This document shows positions 1-9,214 of a stretch of DNA of 64,000 nt, in pieces (position 1 is the stretch's first letter; every line of letters begins with the position of its first letter). The notes beneath the pieces were generated by a model, which worked only from the letters and a program-made list of their open reading frames with translations, was not told where the DNA came from and did no database searches. Origin of the DNA: Streptomyces sp. NBC_00299 (GTDB taxonomy: Bacteria; Actinomycetota; Actinomycetes; Streptomycetales; Streptomycetaceae). The stretch lies in NCBI RefSeq assembly GCF_036173045.1, contig NZ_CP108040.1, positions 62,001 to 126,000 on the forward strand, read 5' to 3'. The position numbers and the translations under genes are program-made.

Positions 1-238
1 TCGCAGCCTTGCGTTGTGCCTGCTGGTTCTTCAAGGCACCTGCGTGAGATTCGAGGTGGAGCAGGGCGCGGAACAGTTCCTCGTCTGCTGGCATCTGGCC
101 GATGTTCTCGTCGTCGGCATCTTCGTGCAGCTGGCGCAACTCACCGATGACTGCGGCGGTATCAAAGTTGCCGATCCGTACGGGCTGCTTGAGCAGCGGC
201 TTCGTGGGGGCAGCCTGCTTCTGGGAGGGACGGGCCAT
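1..238 (-). CDS. Hypothetical protein, C-terminus cut by window edge
   Basis: An open frame runs from an ATG at 238 off the left edge of the window. The visible 79 residues begin MARPSQKQAAPTKPLLKQPV. A basic, Pro-rich head is followed by an acidic helical part (ELRQLHEDADDENIGQ, then ELFRALLHLESHAGALK), and the codons are GC-rich in third position. I do not recognise the family. The Shine-Dalgarno sequence is weak. Because the frame has no stop inside the window, an automatic ORF search would miss it. Confidence 0.6.
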   Translation of the reverse strand, partial: MARPSQKQAAPTKPLLKQPVRIGNFDTAAVIGELRQLHEDADDENIGQMPADEELFRALLHLESHAGALKNQQAQRKAA

Positions 239-564
239 GAAAGTGAGTATGCCCGGGCGGAAGCGTTTCACAGTCTGTGAATCGAGTGGGGTTAGGGGCT
301 GCACGGTCAACTTCCTGATGTCGGACGGCACGGATTTCTGAGTACGGGGAATCAGGTCGCGGCGGCACCATGGGCTGACGTGGAAGGGAGGAACCCCAGG
401 TCAGAGCCGAGCCGGAGCGCACCCTGAGTGTCACCGGGTCCTTGCACGCCTCAAGCCGCCGCCACGCCAGGCGCGGCGCCCGACCGTGGACTCGGTAGTA
501 GTGCGCTCCGCCCTGAGAGGGGCGGCCTCGATCGTCCCGCTGCCGGCGCGGCGGGCAGCGGGGG
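239..564. other. Intergenic stretch with no supported gene
   Basis: The frames here are shadows with unnatural composition (Arg/Pro rich). I see no convincing start and Shine-Dalgarno pair. The stretch contains the upstream region of the leftmost minus-strand gene and the 3' flank of the 565-966 gene. Confidence 0.5.
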
Positions 565-966
565 CTACATGCGAGTGCCGACCGCAACCCGGTCATTGCC
601 CGCGAGGACCGGCATAGCCCTCATCAGGATGAGAAGGCGGCGCTCGTCGAGTACTTCCACCGCGGACAGCGTGTGCAGGCCGATGCCCACCATGCCCAGC
701 ACAAGGCCTAGGAACGCCCGCTGTACGTCGTCCAGGCCGAGCCCGTACAGGCGGCCCAGCAGCCCTTCCCAGCGACACACCGAGCCGTCCTCGCCGTCCA
801 CAACAAGCAGACGGCGCACGCTGTCCAGGGCGAGGATCGTCCCCTCCTCCGCCAGGGCCTGCGATGCCGCGCGGCCCCGGGGGGACTTGGCCGACGCAAC
901 GAGCAGCTGGGCAAGCGTCGGTGTGTCCACCTCTTCTGGCTCCGTGGGGGGCGCAGTGATCGTCAT
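565..966 (-). CDS. Hypothetical helical protein
   Basis: 133 residues starting MTITAPPTEPEEVDTPTLA. The middle (ALAEEGTILALDSVRRLLVV) and the hydrophobic C-terminal half (FLGLVLGMVGIGLHTLSAVE) suggest a compact helical protein with a possible membrane-associated helix. Its ATG overlaps the stop of the gene at 963-1424 (ATGA), so the two are translationally coupled. I do not recognise the family and infer no function. Confidence 0.65.
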   Translation of the reverse strand: MTITAPPTEPEEVDTPTLAQLLVASAKSPRGRAASQALAEEGTILALDSVRRLLVVDGEDGSVCRWEGLLGRLYGLGLDDVQRAFLGLVLGMVGIGLHTLSAVEVLDERRLLILMRAMPVLAGNDRVAVGTRM

Positions 967-1424
967 CGTGAAGCCTCCCTGGCGTATCGGTAGCCGCCCG
1001 GGCCGAACGCGGCGGCAAGTACAGCGGGATCAGTCAGCAGTCCGGATCCATCGGGCCGCGTGATCCACATACGGCCGTCGATCTGCCACCCGGTCGGCGG
1101 GCAGTTCAGGCACCAGCCCGCCGGCTGCACCGCCAGCTGCCGTACGTCGGCCAGTTCCTCGGCTGCGTCGAGGGGGACCAGCCACCACAGTGCGTCCATC
1201 ACCGGGTCAGCAAGGACCGGCCCCCGCTGCTCTGCGCGGATGCGGACCAGCTTCGGGTAGCCGGTGGTGATCCGTGCCCCGGCGACGAGCCATTCCTCGC
1301 CGGAGGGGATAGGGGCGAGTGCGTCTGACTCCCACACGTCTCGCACGAGGTTCGGGTGTGCGCAGGAGTTGGCGAGCCACGCATCCCCGGCCTCGTACCG
1401 CTGGGCGGACTTTGGTAGGGCCAT
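963..1424 (-). CDS. Hypothetical protein, Streptomyces accessory type
   Basis: 153 residues, starting MALPKSAQRYEAGDAWLANS, with even amino-acid composition and strong third-position GC. Motifs include DPVMDALWWLVPLDAAEEL and a CxxCPPTGWQ segment in the second half, which might bind a metal only weakly. It is coupled by ATGA overlap to the 565-966 gene, and the broken XRE regulator lies 88 bp upstream on the same strand. No family assignment. Confidence 0.7.
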   Translation of the reverse strand: MALPKSAQRYEAGDAWLANSCAHPNLVRDVWESDALAPIPSGEEWLVAGARITTGYPKLVRIRAEQRGPVLADPVMDALWWLVPLDAAEELADVRQLAVQPAGWCLNCPPTGWQIDGRMWITRPDGSGLLTDPAVLAAAFGPGGYRYAREASR

Positions 1425-1511
1425 GGCCAGGACCGTATGCAGGGCGGTTGCGCGCCTGTGCGGCGATTGCGCCGGATTGCGCGCACGGATGCCGGTGTTG
1501 CTGCCGGTTGC

Positions 1512-2356
1512 TTACGACAGGTTGAGAGCGGCGCTCGCGCGGCCGATGAGCCGGTGCGCGGTGGCGTCGTAGACGGCCGATTCAGCGAGCCAGTACCATG
1601 CCCGTTCGTACAGGGTGATGGACTCGTCGTCGTCCAGCCACATCTCGGTGCTGAGCGTCTCGACGATCACAAGTCGGCGGTCGTAGATCCAGAACCCGTG
1701 TGAGGGGCTGCGGCGCAGCTCGGCGGCGAAGGGGATGATGCCGAGTTGCACCGTGTCCATGCCGACCATGGAGCGGAGCCGGTCCAGCTGCGCGGCCATG
1801 ACAGGCCGTGGCGCGTTGAGCGCGTACAGGGCGCCTTCCCACAGCAGGACGCGGAAGGTGCGCTCAGCTCGTACAGGGCCTGCTGGCGGCGCATGCGGGC
1901 GCGCACGGCGTCCTCGATGTCCGCGGCCGGGACGTCGCGGAAGGCGGCGTTCGCGGTGAACACGGCCCGCGCGTACTCGGGTGTCTGGAAGAGCCCGGGG
2001 ATGCGGATCACTTCGACGGCGCGCAGCAGCTTCGTCTGCTCCGTCTCGACCAGGCCTTGCTCCTGGCGGGCGCGGTGGCCGTTGGAGTACTCCTTGCGCA
2101 GCGACCGGTATCGGGTCTCAAGGCCGGCGAGCCGCCCGGCCAGTTCGGCTATGACGTCGGCCCGGCCGGCGGCCTCGGCCCATGCGGCGAGATCGTCGCG
2201 GCTCGGGGTCTGCTTTCCGTTCTCCAGGCGGCTGACCATCGAGCGTTGCCAGCCGAGGCGCTCGGCGAAGTCCTTGCCGTTCAGGCCGGCCTCGGTGCGC
2301 AGCTCGCGCATGCGCGCACCGAGGGCGACGCGCCCGGACTGGTAGTCGCTGCTCAC
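1512..2356 (-). pseudogene. XRE regulator of the DUF5753 type, frameshifted
   Basis: The first frame (from 2356) has an N-terminal helix-turn-helix, residues about 10-65 (GLNGKDFAERLGWQRSMVSR), then the start of a DUF5753-like domain (VEVIRIPGLFQTPEYARAVF). Near 1860 the frame breaks. The continuation, LLWEGALYAL followed by MAAQLDRLRSMVGMDTVQLG and FAAELRRSP, lies in another frame and ends at 1512. One base appears to be missing; joined, the product would be about 280 residues, normal for this family. Members usually pair with a DUF397 protein, but none is adjacent; a DUF397 fragment sits at 8.1-8.4 kb. A sequencing error would look the same. Confidence 0.75.
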
Positions 2357-2475
2357 ATGGTGGAACGTACCCGCTCGGCGAACTCGGCGGCAGCCACCGC
2401 GTGATGCCAGGCAGCGTCGCGGGCCTGGCAGGCTGCGAGGACCTCGGCGGGGTCCTCGGAGACGATGACGCCCAT
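2353..2475 (-). CDS. Small hypothetical protein coupled to the XRE gene
   Basis: 40 residues from the ATG at 2475 (MGVIVSEDPAEVLAACQARD, then AAWHHAVAAAEFAERV). The stop overlaps the start of the XRE pseudogene (ATGA at 2353-2356). The open frame continues upstream through a coiled-coil-like segment (VEQLRSRITTLEQQV), so the true start may be a non-ATG codon near 2580. Small helical proteins of this kind often precede XRE regulators in Streptomyces. The start is uncertain and the coding call is moderately sure. Confidence 0.5.
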   Translation of the reverse strand: MGVIVSEDPAEVLAACQARDAAWHHAVAAAEFAERVRSTM

Positions 2476-2908
2476 GGTGGTGTCCTGCTCGTCACTCGAA
2501 CTGACCGGCCAGGTCCGGATCACCTGTTGTTCCAGCGTGGTGATCCGGCTCCTGAGCTGTTCGACGTCACCGGGAACCCCCAGCCCGGAGTCACGCCAGG
2601 CCTGTTCGCCAAGGAGTGAGGACAGCCTTGATCCCCCGCGGCTGCTGGTGCATCGGCCGCGGCGTTGGCTTCCTCCGCCGGAAGGTAGGCCAACCCCCTC
2701 CGTGCCCAACATGGCCATTGCTCGTGGCAACACTGACCGTCCAGGAGACGGCAGGCGCTCCTTTTGCCGACACGGCGCATAACGGACGGCGCTCTGCGGG
2801 GTGATGGCCTCCATGCGGTCCCAACTGCGGGCCCGCCCGGTCCTCAGCAGCTTCGACCCCCAGGCACAAGTGTGCCGCGGCAACGACGCGGTCAGTGCGT
2901 CGTTACTC
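2476..2908. other. No supported gene except possible N-terminal extension of the 2353 ORF
   Basis: Beyond a possible extension of the small ORF to about 2580, the frames here have Arg/Pro/Ser-rich compositions typical of non-coding readings of high-GC DNA. I see no clear promoter or repeat. Confidence 0.4.
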
Positions 2909-4132
2909 TCAGCGGTAACCCTTGGGCAGGCCTTTGGTGCCGTTGAGTTTGGCACCCTTGTGCTTGGCTCCGGCGAGGCGTGCGCCAGCGAGGTTGGCGT
3001 TGGAGAGATCCGCTCCAGTCAAGTCTGCGCCGGTGAGGTTGGCCTTGGAAAGGTTGGTGCCGCTCAGGTCTGCGTTGATGAGCTTGGCGCCGGAAAGATT
3101 GATCTGGGCGAGCGGCATGCCGGCGAGGTTCGCTCCTGAGAGATCCGCGTGAGCCAGCGTGGCGCATGCACGCTCTGTCGTTTCCAACTCTTCACCGGTC
3201 TCCTCGTCGAGGATAACTACTAGGGACGTGCTGCAAAGCTGGGCCTTGGTGAGGTTCGCGCCAGCTAGGGCGGCGCGCTTCAGATCCGCGCCGCTAAAGT
3301 CTGTTGCCGTCATGTCCGGACACGGGGTTGACGCTCCCGCACTCCGGTCGTAACAAAAGAAGGCACCGCTGGCGTTCGCGCCGGACAGGGATGCGTCACG
3401 GAGATTGGCCTCGAACAGGGACGCGTCGCGAAGATCCGCACCGGTAAGGTTGGCATCGCGGAAATCCGCTTCGTCCAGGTATGCGTTCCGTAGGTTGGCC
3501 ACGCTGAGGTCGGTCTTGATGAGGTTCGATCCGCTAAGGTCTGCCAATTCGAGCTGGGTCCCGGTGTCGGTGAAGGGGCGCGCGGGCTTCCATCCACTCA
3601 GCTCGGTTTTGCTCAAGTCGAGCACCAGATCCCGGTCTCGCTCCATACTGCGTTCGGCCAGTACGTTCATGACGGCTTCGATGTCGGCGGGTGGCCTCCG
3701 CGTCTCGACGACCGCGACGTCAGCGTGTGCGGGAGCGTGCTGGCGCACGTAGGCGGCGAGCACTGAGACGACGGTGGGCTGATCGCGCGACGAATCGCGC
3801 ATCAGTCGCTCCAGCGCGTAGATGCCGCCCAGGCGCACGTCGACTGAGCTGGACCCAAGATTGTTGATTGCGGCGTTGTACCTGCTAGTGATCTGTCCTT
3901 GTTGGACGATCTGCAGTTCCTGACGGGTCTGGCTGACCTGCATCCAGGTAAAAAGCAGCGCGGCCAGTGCTGCAAGACCGGGCAGGCTCACAATCATCAG
4001 GGTGATCAGTGGTCCCGGTTGTCTGCCATCGGCGCCTGCGCCGGCCGGTCGACCGCGAAGCCGTCGGCGACGGCGCAAGTCGTGACGCTGGAGCAGACGG
4101 CGCAGCCGCCCGGTGTCTCGATTGCGGGTCAT
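2909..4132 (-). CDS. Membrane-anchored pentapeptide-repeat protein
   Basis: 407 residues from the ATG at 4132. A basic head is followed by one membrane helix (LITLMIVSLPGLAALAALLF). Next comes a conserved stretch (RYNAAINNLGSSSVDVRLGG, then IYALERLMRDS) common to bacterial membrane pentapeptide proteins. The C-terminal half holds many A(D/N)LxG-type repeats (ADLRDASLFEANLRDASLSG), which fold as a quadrilateral beta helix. Such proteins often bind partner proteins, but no specific role follows from sequence. The gene at 15991-17247 has the same layout. The frame is open to 4195, but the start at 4132 is better placed. Confidence 0.85.
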   Translation of the reverse strand: MTRNRDTGRLRRLLQRHDLRRRRRLRGRPAGAGADGRQPGPLITLMIVSLPGLAALAALLFTWMQVSQTRQELQIVQQGQITSRYNAAINNLGSSSVDVRLGGIYALERLMRDSSRDQPTVVSVLAAYVRQHAPAHADVAVVETRRPPADIEAVMNVLAERSMERDRDLVLDLSKTELSGWKPARPFTDTGTQLELADLSGSNLIKTDLSVANLRNAYLDEADFRDANLTGADLRDASLFEANLRDASLSGANASGAFFCYDRSAGASTPCPDMTATDFSGADLKRAALAGANLTKAQLCSTSLVVILDEETGEELETTERACATLAHADLSGANLAGMPLAQINLSGAKLINADLSGTNLSKANLTGADLTGADLSNANLAGARLAGAKHKGAKLNGTKGLPKGYR

Positions 4133-4619
4133 GTTCCCATGCCACACCTCCAGGTCACTACTAACTGAGCTGCCGCACCGACCAACCACCCGCACGAGGG
4201 GCTGGGCCGCCCTCGGTCTGGTCTATTCCGTGTGGTTGGGGCTGTGGGCCGGCCGGAGCCGGTGTCGACGGCCGTCCCACAGGCATGCGGCGGCACCCAG
4301 TGTGGCCCTGGCATCGTGAAGTTGGTCAGCCCTGGGCGAGGGAAGCGCGGTGTTCCTGTCGGTGATCGGTGGACGCAGGCTCGGCGAGGACTTTGACGTG
4401 GTGCGGGTCGCCGACGTCGCCGTGCTCGGACCAGACGGGTGTACTCGGTCACGGTGCAGTCGGATTGTGGGTCGCAGGGTTGGCCGGAGGATTTCACCGC
4501 GTGCTTGCAGCGGCTGTCGGCCTGGGTTCCACGCTGACGGCGATGCGTGCCATGAGGACTGTTCCTTGTCGCAGACGGGAGCGCAGCGCCAGGCTCGGAG
4601 TGGGCGAGCTACTCGGCGG
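4133..4619. other. No intact gene, probably decayed DNA
   Basis: No frame has coding-like composition over its length. The position next to the degenerate gene pair at 4620-5431 suggests more eroded sequence, but nothing identifiable remains. Confidence 0.4.
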
Positions 4620-4799
4620 TGATGTGAGGACCACGAGGAACTGGTCGCTGGGCAATCCATCACGACCTGGGCGTCGGTTCTTTGGGCACGCTGGGCGGCG
4701 TACTGTTCCGCTGGCCAGGAGGCACGTGGGCTTTCGGCGGGGAACCGCTCGAGGACGCTGCGGGACGGGACGGGACCATGTGCTGGTCGTGGCCGTCAC
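4620..4799 (-). pseudogene. Ruined copy of the small gene at 12376-12558
   Basis: The segment keeps the order and pieces of the 60-residue protein at 12376-12558 but in shifting frames: an MTATTS start, RFPAESPRASWPAE-like DNA, and SDQFLVV near the end against TDQFLVV in the intact copy. It follows the ruin of its partner gene just as in the intact pair, where the two overlap. Confidence 0.6.
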
Positions 4800-5431
4800 G
4801 CGTCACCGCCGTTCACGCGCTCGTGGATATCGATAAGCGTCCCATGGAGTCGGGGCTCGCAGCTTCGGCGGCCCACCTTCCATGGGCGATGAACATGGGC
4901 ACCCTCTCGGCGTCGACGCCGACGACGCAGTCGCCGTTCCTGTCGAGGACCATCTCCTGCAGCGCCCGGGCGACAGCACGCAGGCCGATGTTCCGCCTCC
5001 GAATCAGTCGTGAGCACTGGCATGCAGAGCAGAGCCACACACTCTGGCTGGGCTCCTCCGGCGCGGCGGCACGACGATGGCACGGTGCTTCGGCTGCGTG
5101 TGCCGGACCGATCGGTCTCGTCCCAGTCGGCGGCTGCCAACTCGGCCCAGCTGATCCAAGTCGTTCCGTGTGCGTCTTGTGGCCCACCCCAGGCGTTGAA
5201 CGCCTCTCGCAGTCCCTCGGAAGCGTCCTCCGGCAGGCCGCGGTCCTCGGACAGCGGTCGGAACCCGAAGGAGTTGCGGACGCCGAAGAGGCAGGCAAAG
5301 GCGTCGTAGGCGTTGCCGGTATTGAGGAGGAAGAGGTCAATGGCGGCGTGCCATACCGCGTCCTCGTCGTCCTCTCCGAAGATCCGGGCCAAGGGCCTGC
5401 ACTCGATCATTCCGCTGACGTCGGTGGACAT
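4796..5431 (-). pseudogene. Composite, frameshifted gene related to 12558-13040 at its 3' end
   Basis: The 5' part from an ATG at 5431 looks genuinely coding for about 105 residues (AFACLFGVRNSFGFRPLSED, then GTTWISWAELAAADWDE), a phage or accessory-type hypothetical domain. The frame is then lost. Downstream, another frame reads ALQEMVLDRNGDCVVGVDAE, RVPMFIAHGRW and a third ends LIDIHERVNGGDA. These match LRDMVMDRYGDYCVIFNADT and LIDIHERVTGGDA of the intact protein at 12558-13040. At least two frame changes are needed, so no normal product is expected. Confidence 0.7.
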
Positions 5432-5485
5432 GCCCGCAGTCTGCCGGGCGGGCAAGGCTCGTCGCCTCGATTTTCGATGCAGCAC

Positions 5486-5870
5486 CTAACCGGCGGGCTG
5501 TGGTGAGGCGTCCTCGTAGAGCCGCCGGTCGCGGAACAGGGCTCAAAGGACGTTGACTCTGCGGCGGGCGAGGGCTATCACGGCCTGGGTATGGCGTTTG
5601 CCCTCGGCTCGCTTGCGATCGTAGAAAGTCCGGGAGTTGGGGTCGTAGCGGACGCTCGTCAGAGCGGACATGTAGAACGTCCGCCGGAGGCCGCGATGGT
5701 AGTGGCGAGGGCGGTGTAGGTCGCCATTCCGCTTCCCGGAGTCATGCGGTGCGGGAGCCAGGCCGGCGAAACCCGCGAGTCGGTCCGGGCCGTCGAAGTC
5801 CTCGAGGTCTCTGCCGATCGCGGTGTCGAGCTCGGCGCCCAGCCGTGTCGTCACCGGCGGAGCCTGAACG
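5486..5870 (-). pseudogene. IS110-family transposase, C-terminal fragment
   Basis: The frame ending at 5543 reads LGAELDTAIGRDLEDFDGPD, RLAGFAGLAPAPHDSGKRNG and FYDRKRAEGKRHTQAVIALA, the Transposase_20 domain of IS110 elements. A TGA at 5543 replaces the expected Trp in VNVLWALLRD, after which the same frame continues ALFRDRRLYEDASPQPAG to a stop near 5486. The N-terminal DEDD domain is absent. It is therefore a dead fragment truncated at 5' and hit by a nonsense change. Confidence 0.85.
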
Positions 5871-5929
5871 CCCTGTGGGACCAGTGCGGGACGCCGCTAC
5901 CCCCGGGAAGCAGCATCCCGCACTCAGCC

Positions 5930-6325
5930 TCATGATCCGTCGATCAGCTTCTTCACCTCGGGTGGAAGCTCCGTGCCGGAGTAGACAGCAACGAACTTGG
6001 CGTCGTCCGGGGTATCCCCGACCGCGATGGCCACCTGTGGCGAGATGCCGTCCACCTCATAGGCGGTCTCTGTCGTCCTTGACTCCTCGGTTTCGTCCTG
6101 GCCGCCGGTGTCATCACAAGGCGGCTGGGTGGCAGTGCCGAGCTTGGCTCCGGCGGTGAACTCCACGTTCGCAACGTCCTGGTACGTGCGGCCCTGATAC
6201 TCAACCTGGTAGACACAGGACGCCGCGCCCTCGTCGCTGCTGCTACTGCCCTCCGTGCACGCGGCTGCTGACACCACAATTGCCGCTGCCAGCGGCAAGC
6301 CTACGAATCGCCCTGCCCGGCTCAT
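5930..6325 (-). CDS. Secreted lipoprotein
   Basis: 131 residues. The N-terminal signal (VGLPLAAAIVVSAAACTEGS) has a lipobox ending in Cys23, so the mature protein should be lipid-anchored outside the cell. The mature part contains C37 and C90 (ASCVYQVEYQGRTYQDVANV; TQPPCDDTG), which could form a disulfide. It resembles small Streptomyces lipoproteins of the DUF6281 type, a tentative assignment. It starts 11 bp after the protease gene at 6337-7443 and is probably co-transcribed with it. Confidence 0.8.
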   Translation of the reverse strand: MSRAGRFVGLPLAAAIVVSAAACTEGSSSSDEGAASCVYQVEYQGRTYQDVANVEFTAGAKLGTATQPPCDDTGGQDETEESRTTETAYEVDGISPQVAIAVGDTPDDAKFVAVYSGTELPPEVKKLIDGS

Positions 6326-6336
6326 CGACGTCCTCC

Positions 6337-7443
6337 TCAGTAGATGCTGCGAAGCCCGAGGACGTCTCCCTTACCGAGCGTCCTGGCGATCGTCTTGCAC
6401 TTGAACGAGTTCGTGTACATGGTGAGGTTTTCGTGTCCTGAACCGACGTGGCCCAGTCCGAAGACGTGTCCGGCCTCATGAGTACCGACGGAGCGGATGT
6501 CGTATTTGTTCGAGCAACTGCTGGTCGGCTTGTTCGTGAAGTCGTGGTCGTGGGTGTTGAAGCGGACGTCGGCCTCACGCAGGTCGTTCTTGACGCCGGG
6601 TGTGGGCCAGGTCCACGAGCAGGTCGTGGCGACGACGTTGTTCTTGAGGTCTCCGGCGTCCCACACACTCAGCCCGTCGTTGTCAGTGCAACTGGAGCTG
6701 CTGTTGATGCCCGCCTCGCGACTGGTCTCGGACAGGAAGTTCATCTTCGCGCCGACTGAGTCGCCGTATCCGCAGTTGTTGTAGCTCTCCGTGATGTTGT
6801 CGATGGCGTCGTAAAACGCCCACTTGGCGTCGGTCCGGGACAACGCGCCGGGCATACCGCCGTCGCCGATGTACCAGTTGTAGGTGCCGTACTCCTTGCG
6901 GTCGGCCGTCGTGTATGAACCGTCGCTGCACGCACCGGCAGCTCTGAGGTCGTCCACGTCCGCCACCTCGGCACCCTCCGCGCTGGAGTCGGACGCGTCC
7001 GCGACGGGGTCGTCCGCGCCCTCTGGCAAGCCAGCCCCCGGGTCGGCGGCGTTTGCCAAGGGGTCGGGAATGTCGTGGCCAGCGGTGGACGTGTCCGCAA
7101 TGGTGTCGGTGAGGTCGTAGGAAACCGTGCCGTCGGAAGCGACCTCCAGCGTGAATCCGTGTGTCTCGCCGTCCGTGGTCAGCGCGTCGACGCTCACTGC
7201 CGTACCCGGTTCAGGCACCGTCACGCCAGTGCCGTCGTAGGTGACCATGCGCCCGACCGCGTTACATGTGATCACGGACGAGCCGGCGGGCAGATCGGAG
7301 ACAGCCAGCTCCCCCGCCGGGAGCTCACAGACGTCTGCCGCCGACGAAGCCGCGTTCGCGCTGCCAGCGACCGCCGACAGCGAGGCCGCGAGCGCGAAAG
7401 CCGTGATTGTTCTACCTATGAGTTCTGGGTTACGCCCAGGCAC
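6337..7443 (-). CDS. Secreted matrixin-like zinc metalloprotease
   Basis: 368 residues with a GTG start at 7443. A signal peptide (ITAFALAASLSAVAGSANAA) is followed by an acidic Ala/Asp-rich linker and a C-terminal catalytic domain. The motif HEAGHVFGLGHVGSGHENLT (residues about 327-346) fits HExxHxxGxxH of metzincins, with Glu as general base and three zinc-binding His residues; a downstream Met in LTMYTN is a candidate Met-turn. Several Cys pairs suggest disulfides in the exported enzyme. The lipoprotein directly downstream may be a partner or inhibitor, an inference from order only. Confidence 0.85.
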   Translation of the reverse strand: MPGRNPELIGRTITAFALAASLSAVAGSANAASSAADVCELPAGELAVSDLPAGSSVITCNAVGRMVTYDGTGVTVPEPGTAVSVDALTTDGETHGFTLEVASDGTVSYDLTDTIADTSTAGHDIPDPLANAADPGAGLPEGADDPVADASDSSAEGAEVADVDDLRAAGACSDGSYTTADRKEYGTYNWYIGDGGMPGALSRTDAKWAFYDAIDNITESYNNCGYGDSVGAKMNFLSETSREAGINSSSSCTDNDGLSVWDAGDLKNNVVATTCSWTWPTPGVKNDLREADVRFNTHDHDFTNKPTSSCSNKYDIRSVGTHEAGHVFGLGHVGSGHENLTMYTNSFKCKTIARTLGKGDVLGLRSIY

Positions 7444-7527
7444 TCTCCACCCCCGTAGTATCCGCCCGCTGTGCGGGACTTGATCAAGACTTGTGGAGAG
7501 TAGCCATCAAATGAGCACAATTTCTCT

Positions 7528-8127
7528 TCAAATTAAGACAAAATCCATATAGTTGTGGCTGGTTTCTGAAGCGTGTGTCAAATGTCCGTCGCGGATGCAG
7601 CGTCGATTGATTTGCCTGCCTGAGGACCAGCGGGCGGCGGGCTGGAGCCCGATCGCACGCACGACGGCGAACGAGCCGACGGCAGCATCAGAGACGCGGA
7701 CCCACCGACCGGCGAGCTGATCGTCGCGCACGGAATGCACCACGATCAGCAGATCTCCGGGCCGTGACGGAGGCGTGTCGACCGGCAACAGTGCCTTGTA
7801 CGGTGCTCGGCGTCACGGGGGCCGTCACTGCGTCGAGAGGTTCACGACCGCTGGCTCTCCGAGCGGTACGACGGCACCGTGGCCAGCCCACACCAGCTCC
7901 CCGTCCGTACGCGGCGACCGCAGTTGACCTGTCGTCTCGTCCAGGACGTCGTCCGTACGCCCTAGACATCACAGCCACACCTGCACCTCGTCGTCGAGCA
8001 GCCGTTCCACAGCCCGGCTCACCCCGGTCAGGTCAGCCCCACTGGCCCACTCCGCCAGTTGCCGAAGCACCGCTGCCGTGCCCGCCCGGCACGTTCTCCA
8101 GGCGGATCGGCGCAGAGCGCGTCGCTA
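7528..8127 (-). pseudogene. Fragmented coding remnants in several frames
   Basis: Three stretches look coding but sit in different frames: AVLRQLAEWASGADLTGVSR followed by AVERLLDDEVQVWL and a stop; DVLDETTGQLRSPRTDGELV; and GDLLIVVHSVRDDQLAGRWV. No continuous frame joins them. I read this as one or more decayed genes of unknown family next to a start-less DUF397 fragment. Confidence 0.4.
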
Positions 8128-8385
8128 CCGTTCGCGCCGCCCGTGCCGAACGTCCTGTATGAACGCCGAGAACGAGCCCGGCGTGAAGAGCAGCGCAAAC
8201 CCCTCGGGCGCCTTGCTGTCGCGGATCGCGACGCCGGCATACGTCGTCCCGGTGGCGTCGGCGGCCTCGACGCAGTTGTTCCCGGCGCCGTCGGAGTGCG
8301 ACGACTTGAACCAGCGCGCGCCCGCGTCGGTGAGTTCGGGTGCGGGTCGGCGGCCGGGTGGAGGGTTGTCTCCCGTCGTGCTGTC
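8125..8385 (-). pseudogene. DUF397 protein lacking a start codon
   Basis: The frame reads ARWFKSSHSDGAGNNCVEAA, then GVAIRDSKAPEGFALLFTPG and SFSAFIQDV, a complete DUF397 domain. DUF397 proteins are small partners of DUF5753 XRE regulators. The frame begins right after a TAG at 8386-8388 and contains no ATG, GTG or TTG before the domain, so the 5' end is lost or frameshifted. The XRE partner at 1512-2356 is also broken. Confidence 0.75.
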
Positions 8386-8805
8386 CTAGTCTAGGTCAGG
8401 GGCGAGCCAGCCAGCCTTGTTCAGGACACGGGTGACTCCGACGGGCCGGTGAGGCAGGGCGTCAAGGATCGCGGCGTCAACCACGTCCTGGCCGGCCGCG
8501 TCGCGCGCCGCCAGCGCAAGGGCCAACATGTTCATGACATTGACGCGCCAGGCACGCCCCAGGCGATGCTCGGCCTGCACTTGACCGATCAGCGGTTTGA
8601 GTCGGATCAGATCGTCTTGGAATCGGCTGCGAATCGCGACGGCGTGGAGCTCCAGCAACCGGTACGGCGCAGGGAACAGGGTCACCTGTCCACCCACTGC
8701 CGGCGGACAGATCCGCTCGTCGTCCACGACGAGGGCGGGGCGCTGAGCGCGTGCCCAGCCAGGTGCGTGGCCGGTACGCCGTCCCTGACACGGTTTCACC
8801 CTCAC
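8386..8805 (-). CDS. Hypothetical helical protein, possibly an integrase N-terminal remnant
   Basis: The 139-residue frame has coding-like composition from about residue 25: VVDDERICPPAVGGQVTLFP, PYRLLELHAVAIRSRF, AWRVNVMNMLALALAARDAA, VVDAAILDALPHRPVGVTRV. The helical pattern recalls the N-terminal DNA-binding half of actinobacterial tyrosine recombinases, but no catalytic R-H-R-Y domain follows; the frame ends at 8386 where the DUF397 fragment begins. The recombinase idea is weak. The true start is unclear. Confidence 0.4.
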   Translation of the reverse strand: MRVKPCQGRRTGHAPGWARAQRPALVVDDERICPPAVGGQVTLFPAPYRLLELHAVAIRSRFQDDLIRLKPLIGQVQAEHRLGRAWRVNVMNMLALALAARDAAGQDVVDAAILDALPHRPVGVTRVLNKAGWLAPDLD

Positions 8806-8818
8806 GGCGGTGCCTGAT

Positions 8819-8833
8819 TATCACGCCGTGATA
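8819..8833. repeat. Palindrome TATCACGCCGTGATA
   Basis: A perfect palindrome with seven-base arms around one central base. The same arms recur at 11150-11164. Read on the minus strand, it follows a gacgggaca motif, as it does near the second copy (gagacgcgacag), so both belong to one repeated intergenic element. Confidence 0.7.
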
Positions 8834-9048
8834 GTTGCCCAGGCGCGTACATGTCCCGTCCCAAATGATCTGGTTCCGCGACGAGCCCCTGGCCTGCGGC
8901 GACCAGTTCAGCTGAGACGTGGAGTGCCGGGAATCTCAGGTGAAGTGGTCCCAGGCGAGTGAATACTGGATGTTGTCTCAGTTGATCTGGCCCGGCTCCC
9001 TTGTTTTCGAACTGATACCACGCCTGAGTCGTCAGCCACGACTGGTAG

Positions 9049-9207
9049 TTCCTGAAGATTCGCCGAGTCCAAGGGCTGTTCAAGCGCGTCGAAGACCTCG
9101 CCGAGGTACTGGTGGAGCGCGGTTACGGCTTCGTTGTCGGCCTGCTGTCTGAGTGGGTGGACCCATCCACCGGGGGCAAGGTGGCGAAGGCTCGGCAGTC
9201 CAGCTGA
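9049..9207 (+). pseudogene. Start-less short coding remnant
   Basis: The frame reads KIRRVQGLFKRVEDLAEVLV, then ERGYGFVVGLLSEWVDPSTG and a stop at 9205-9207. Composition and helix pattern look coding, but a TAG lies directly upstream and there is no ordinary start codon. Probably the tail of a lost gene. Confidence 0.35.
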
Positions 9208-9214
9208 GCTGATC

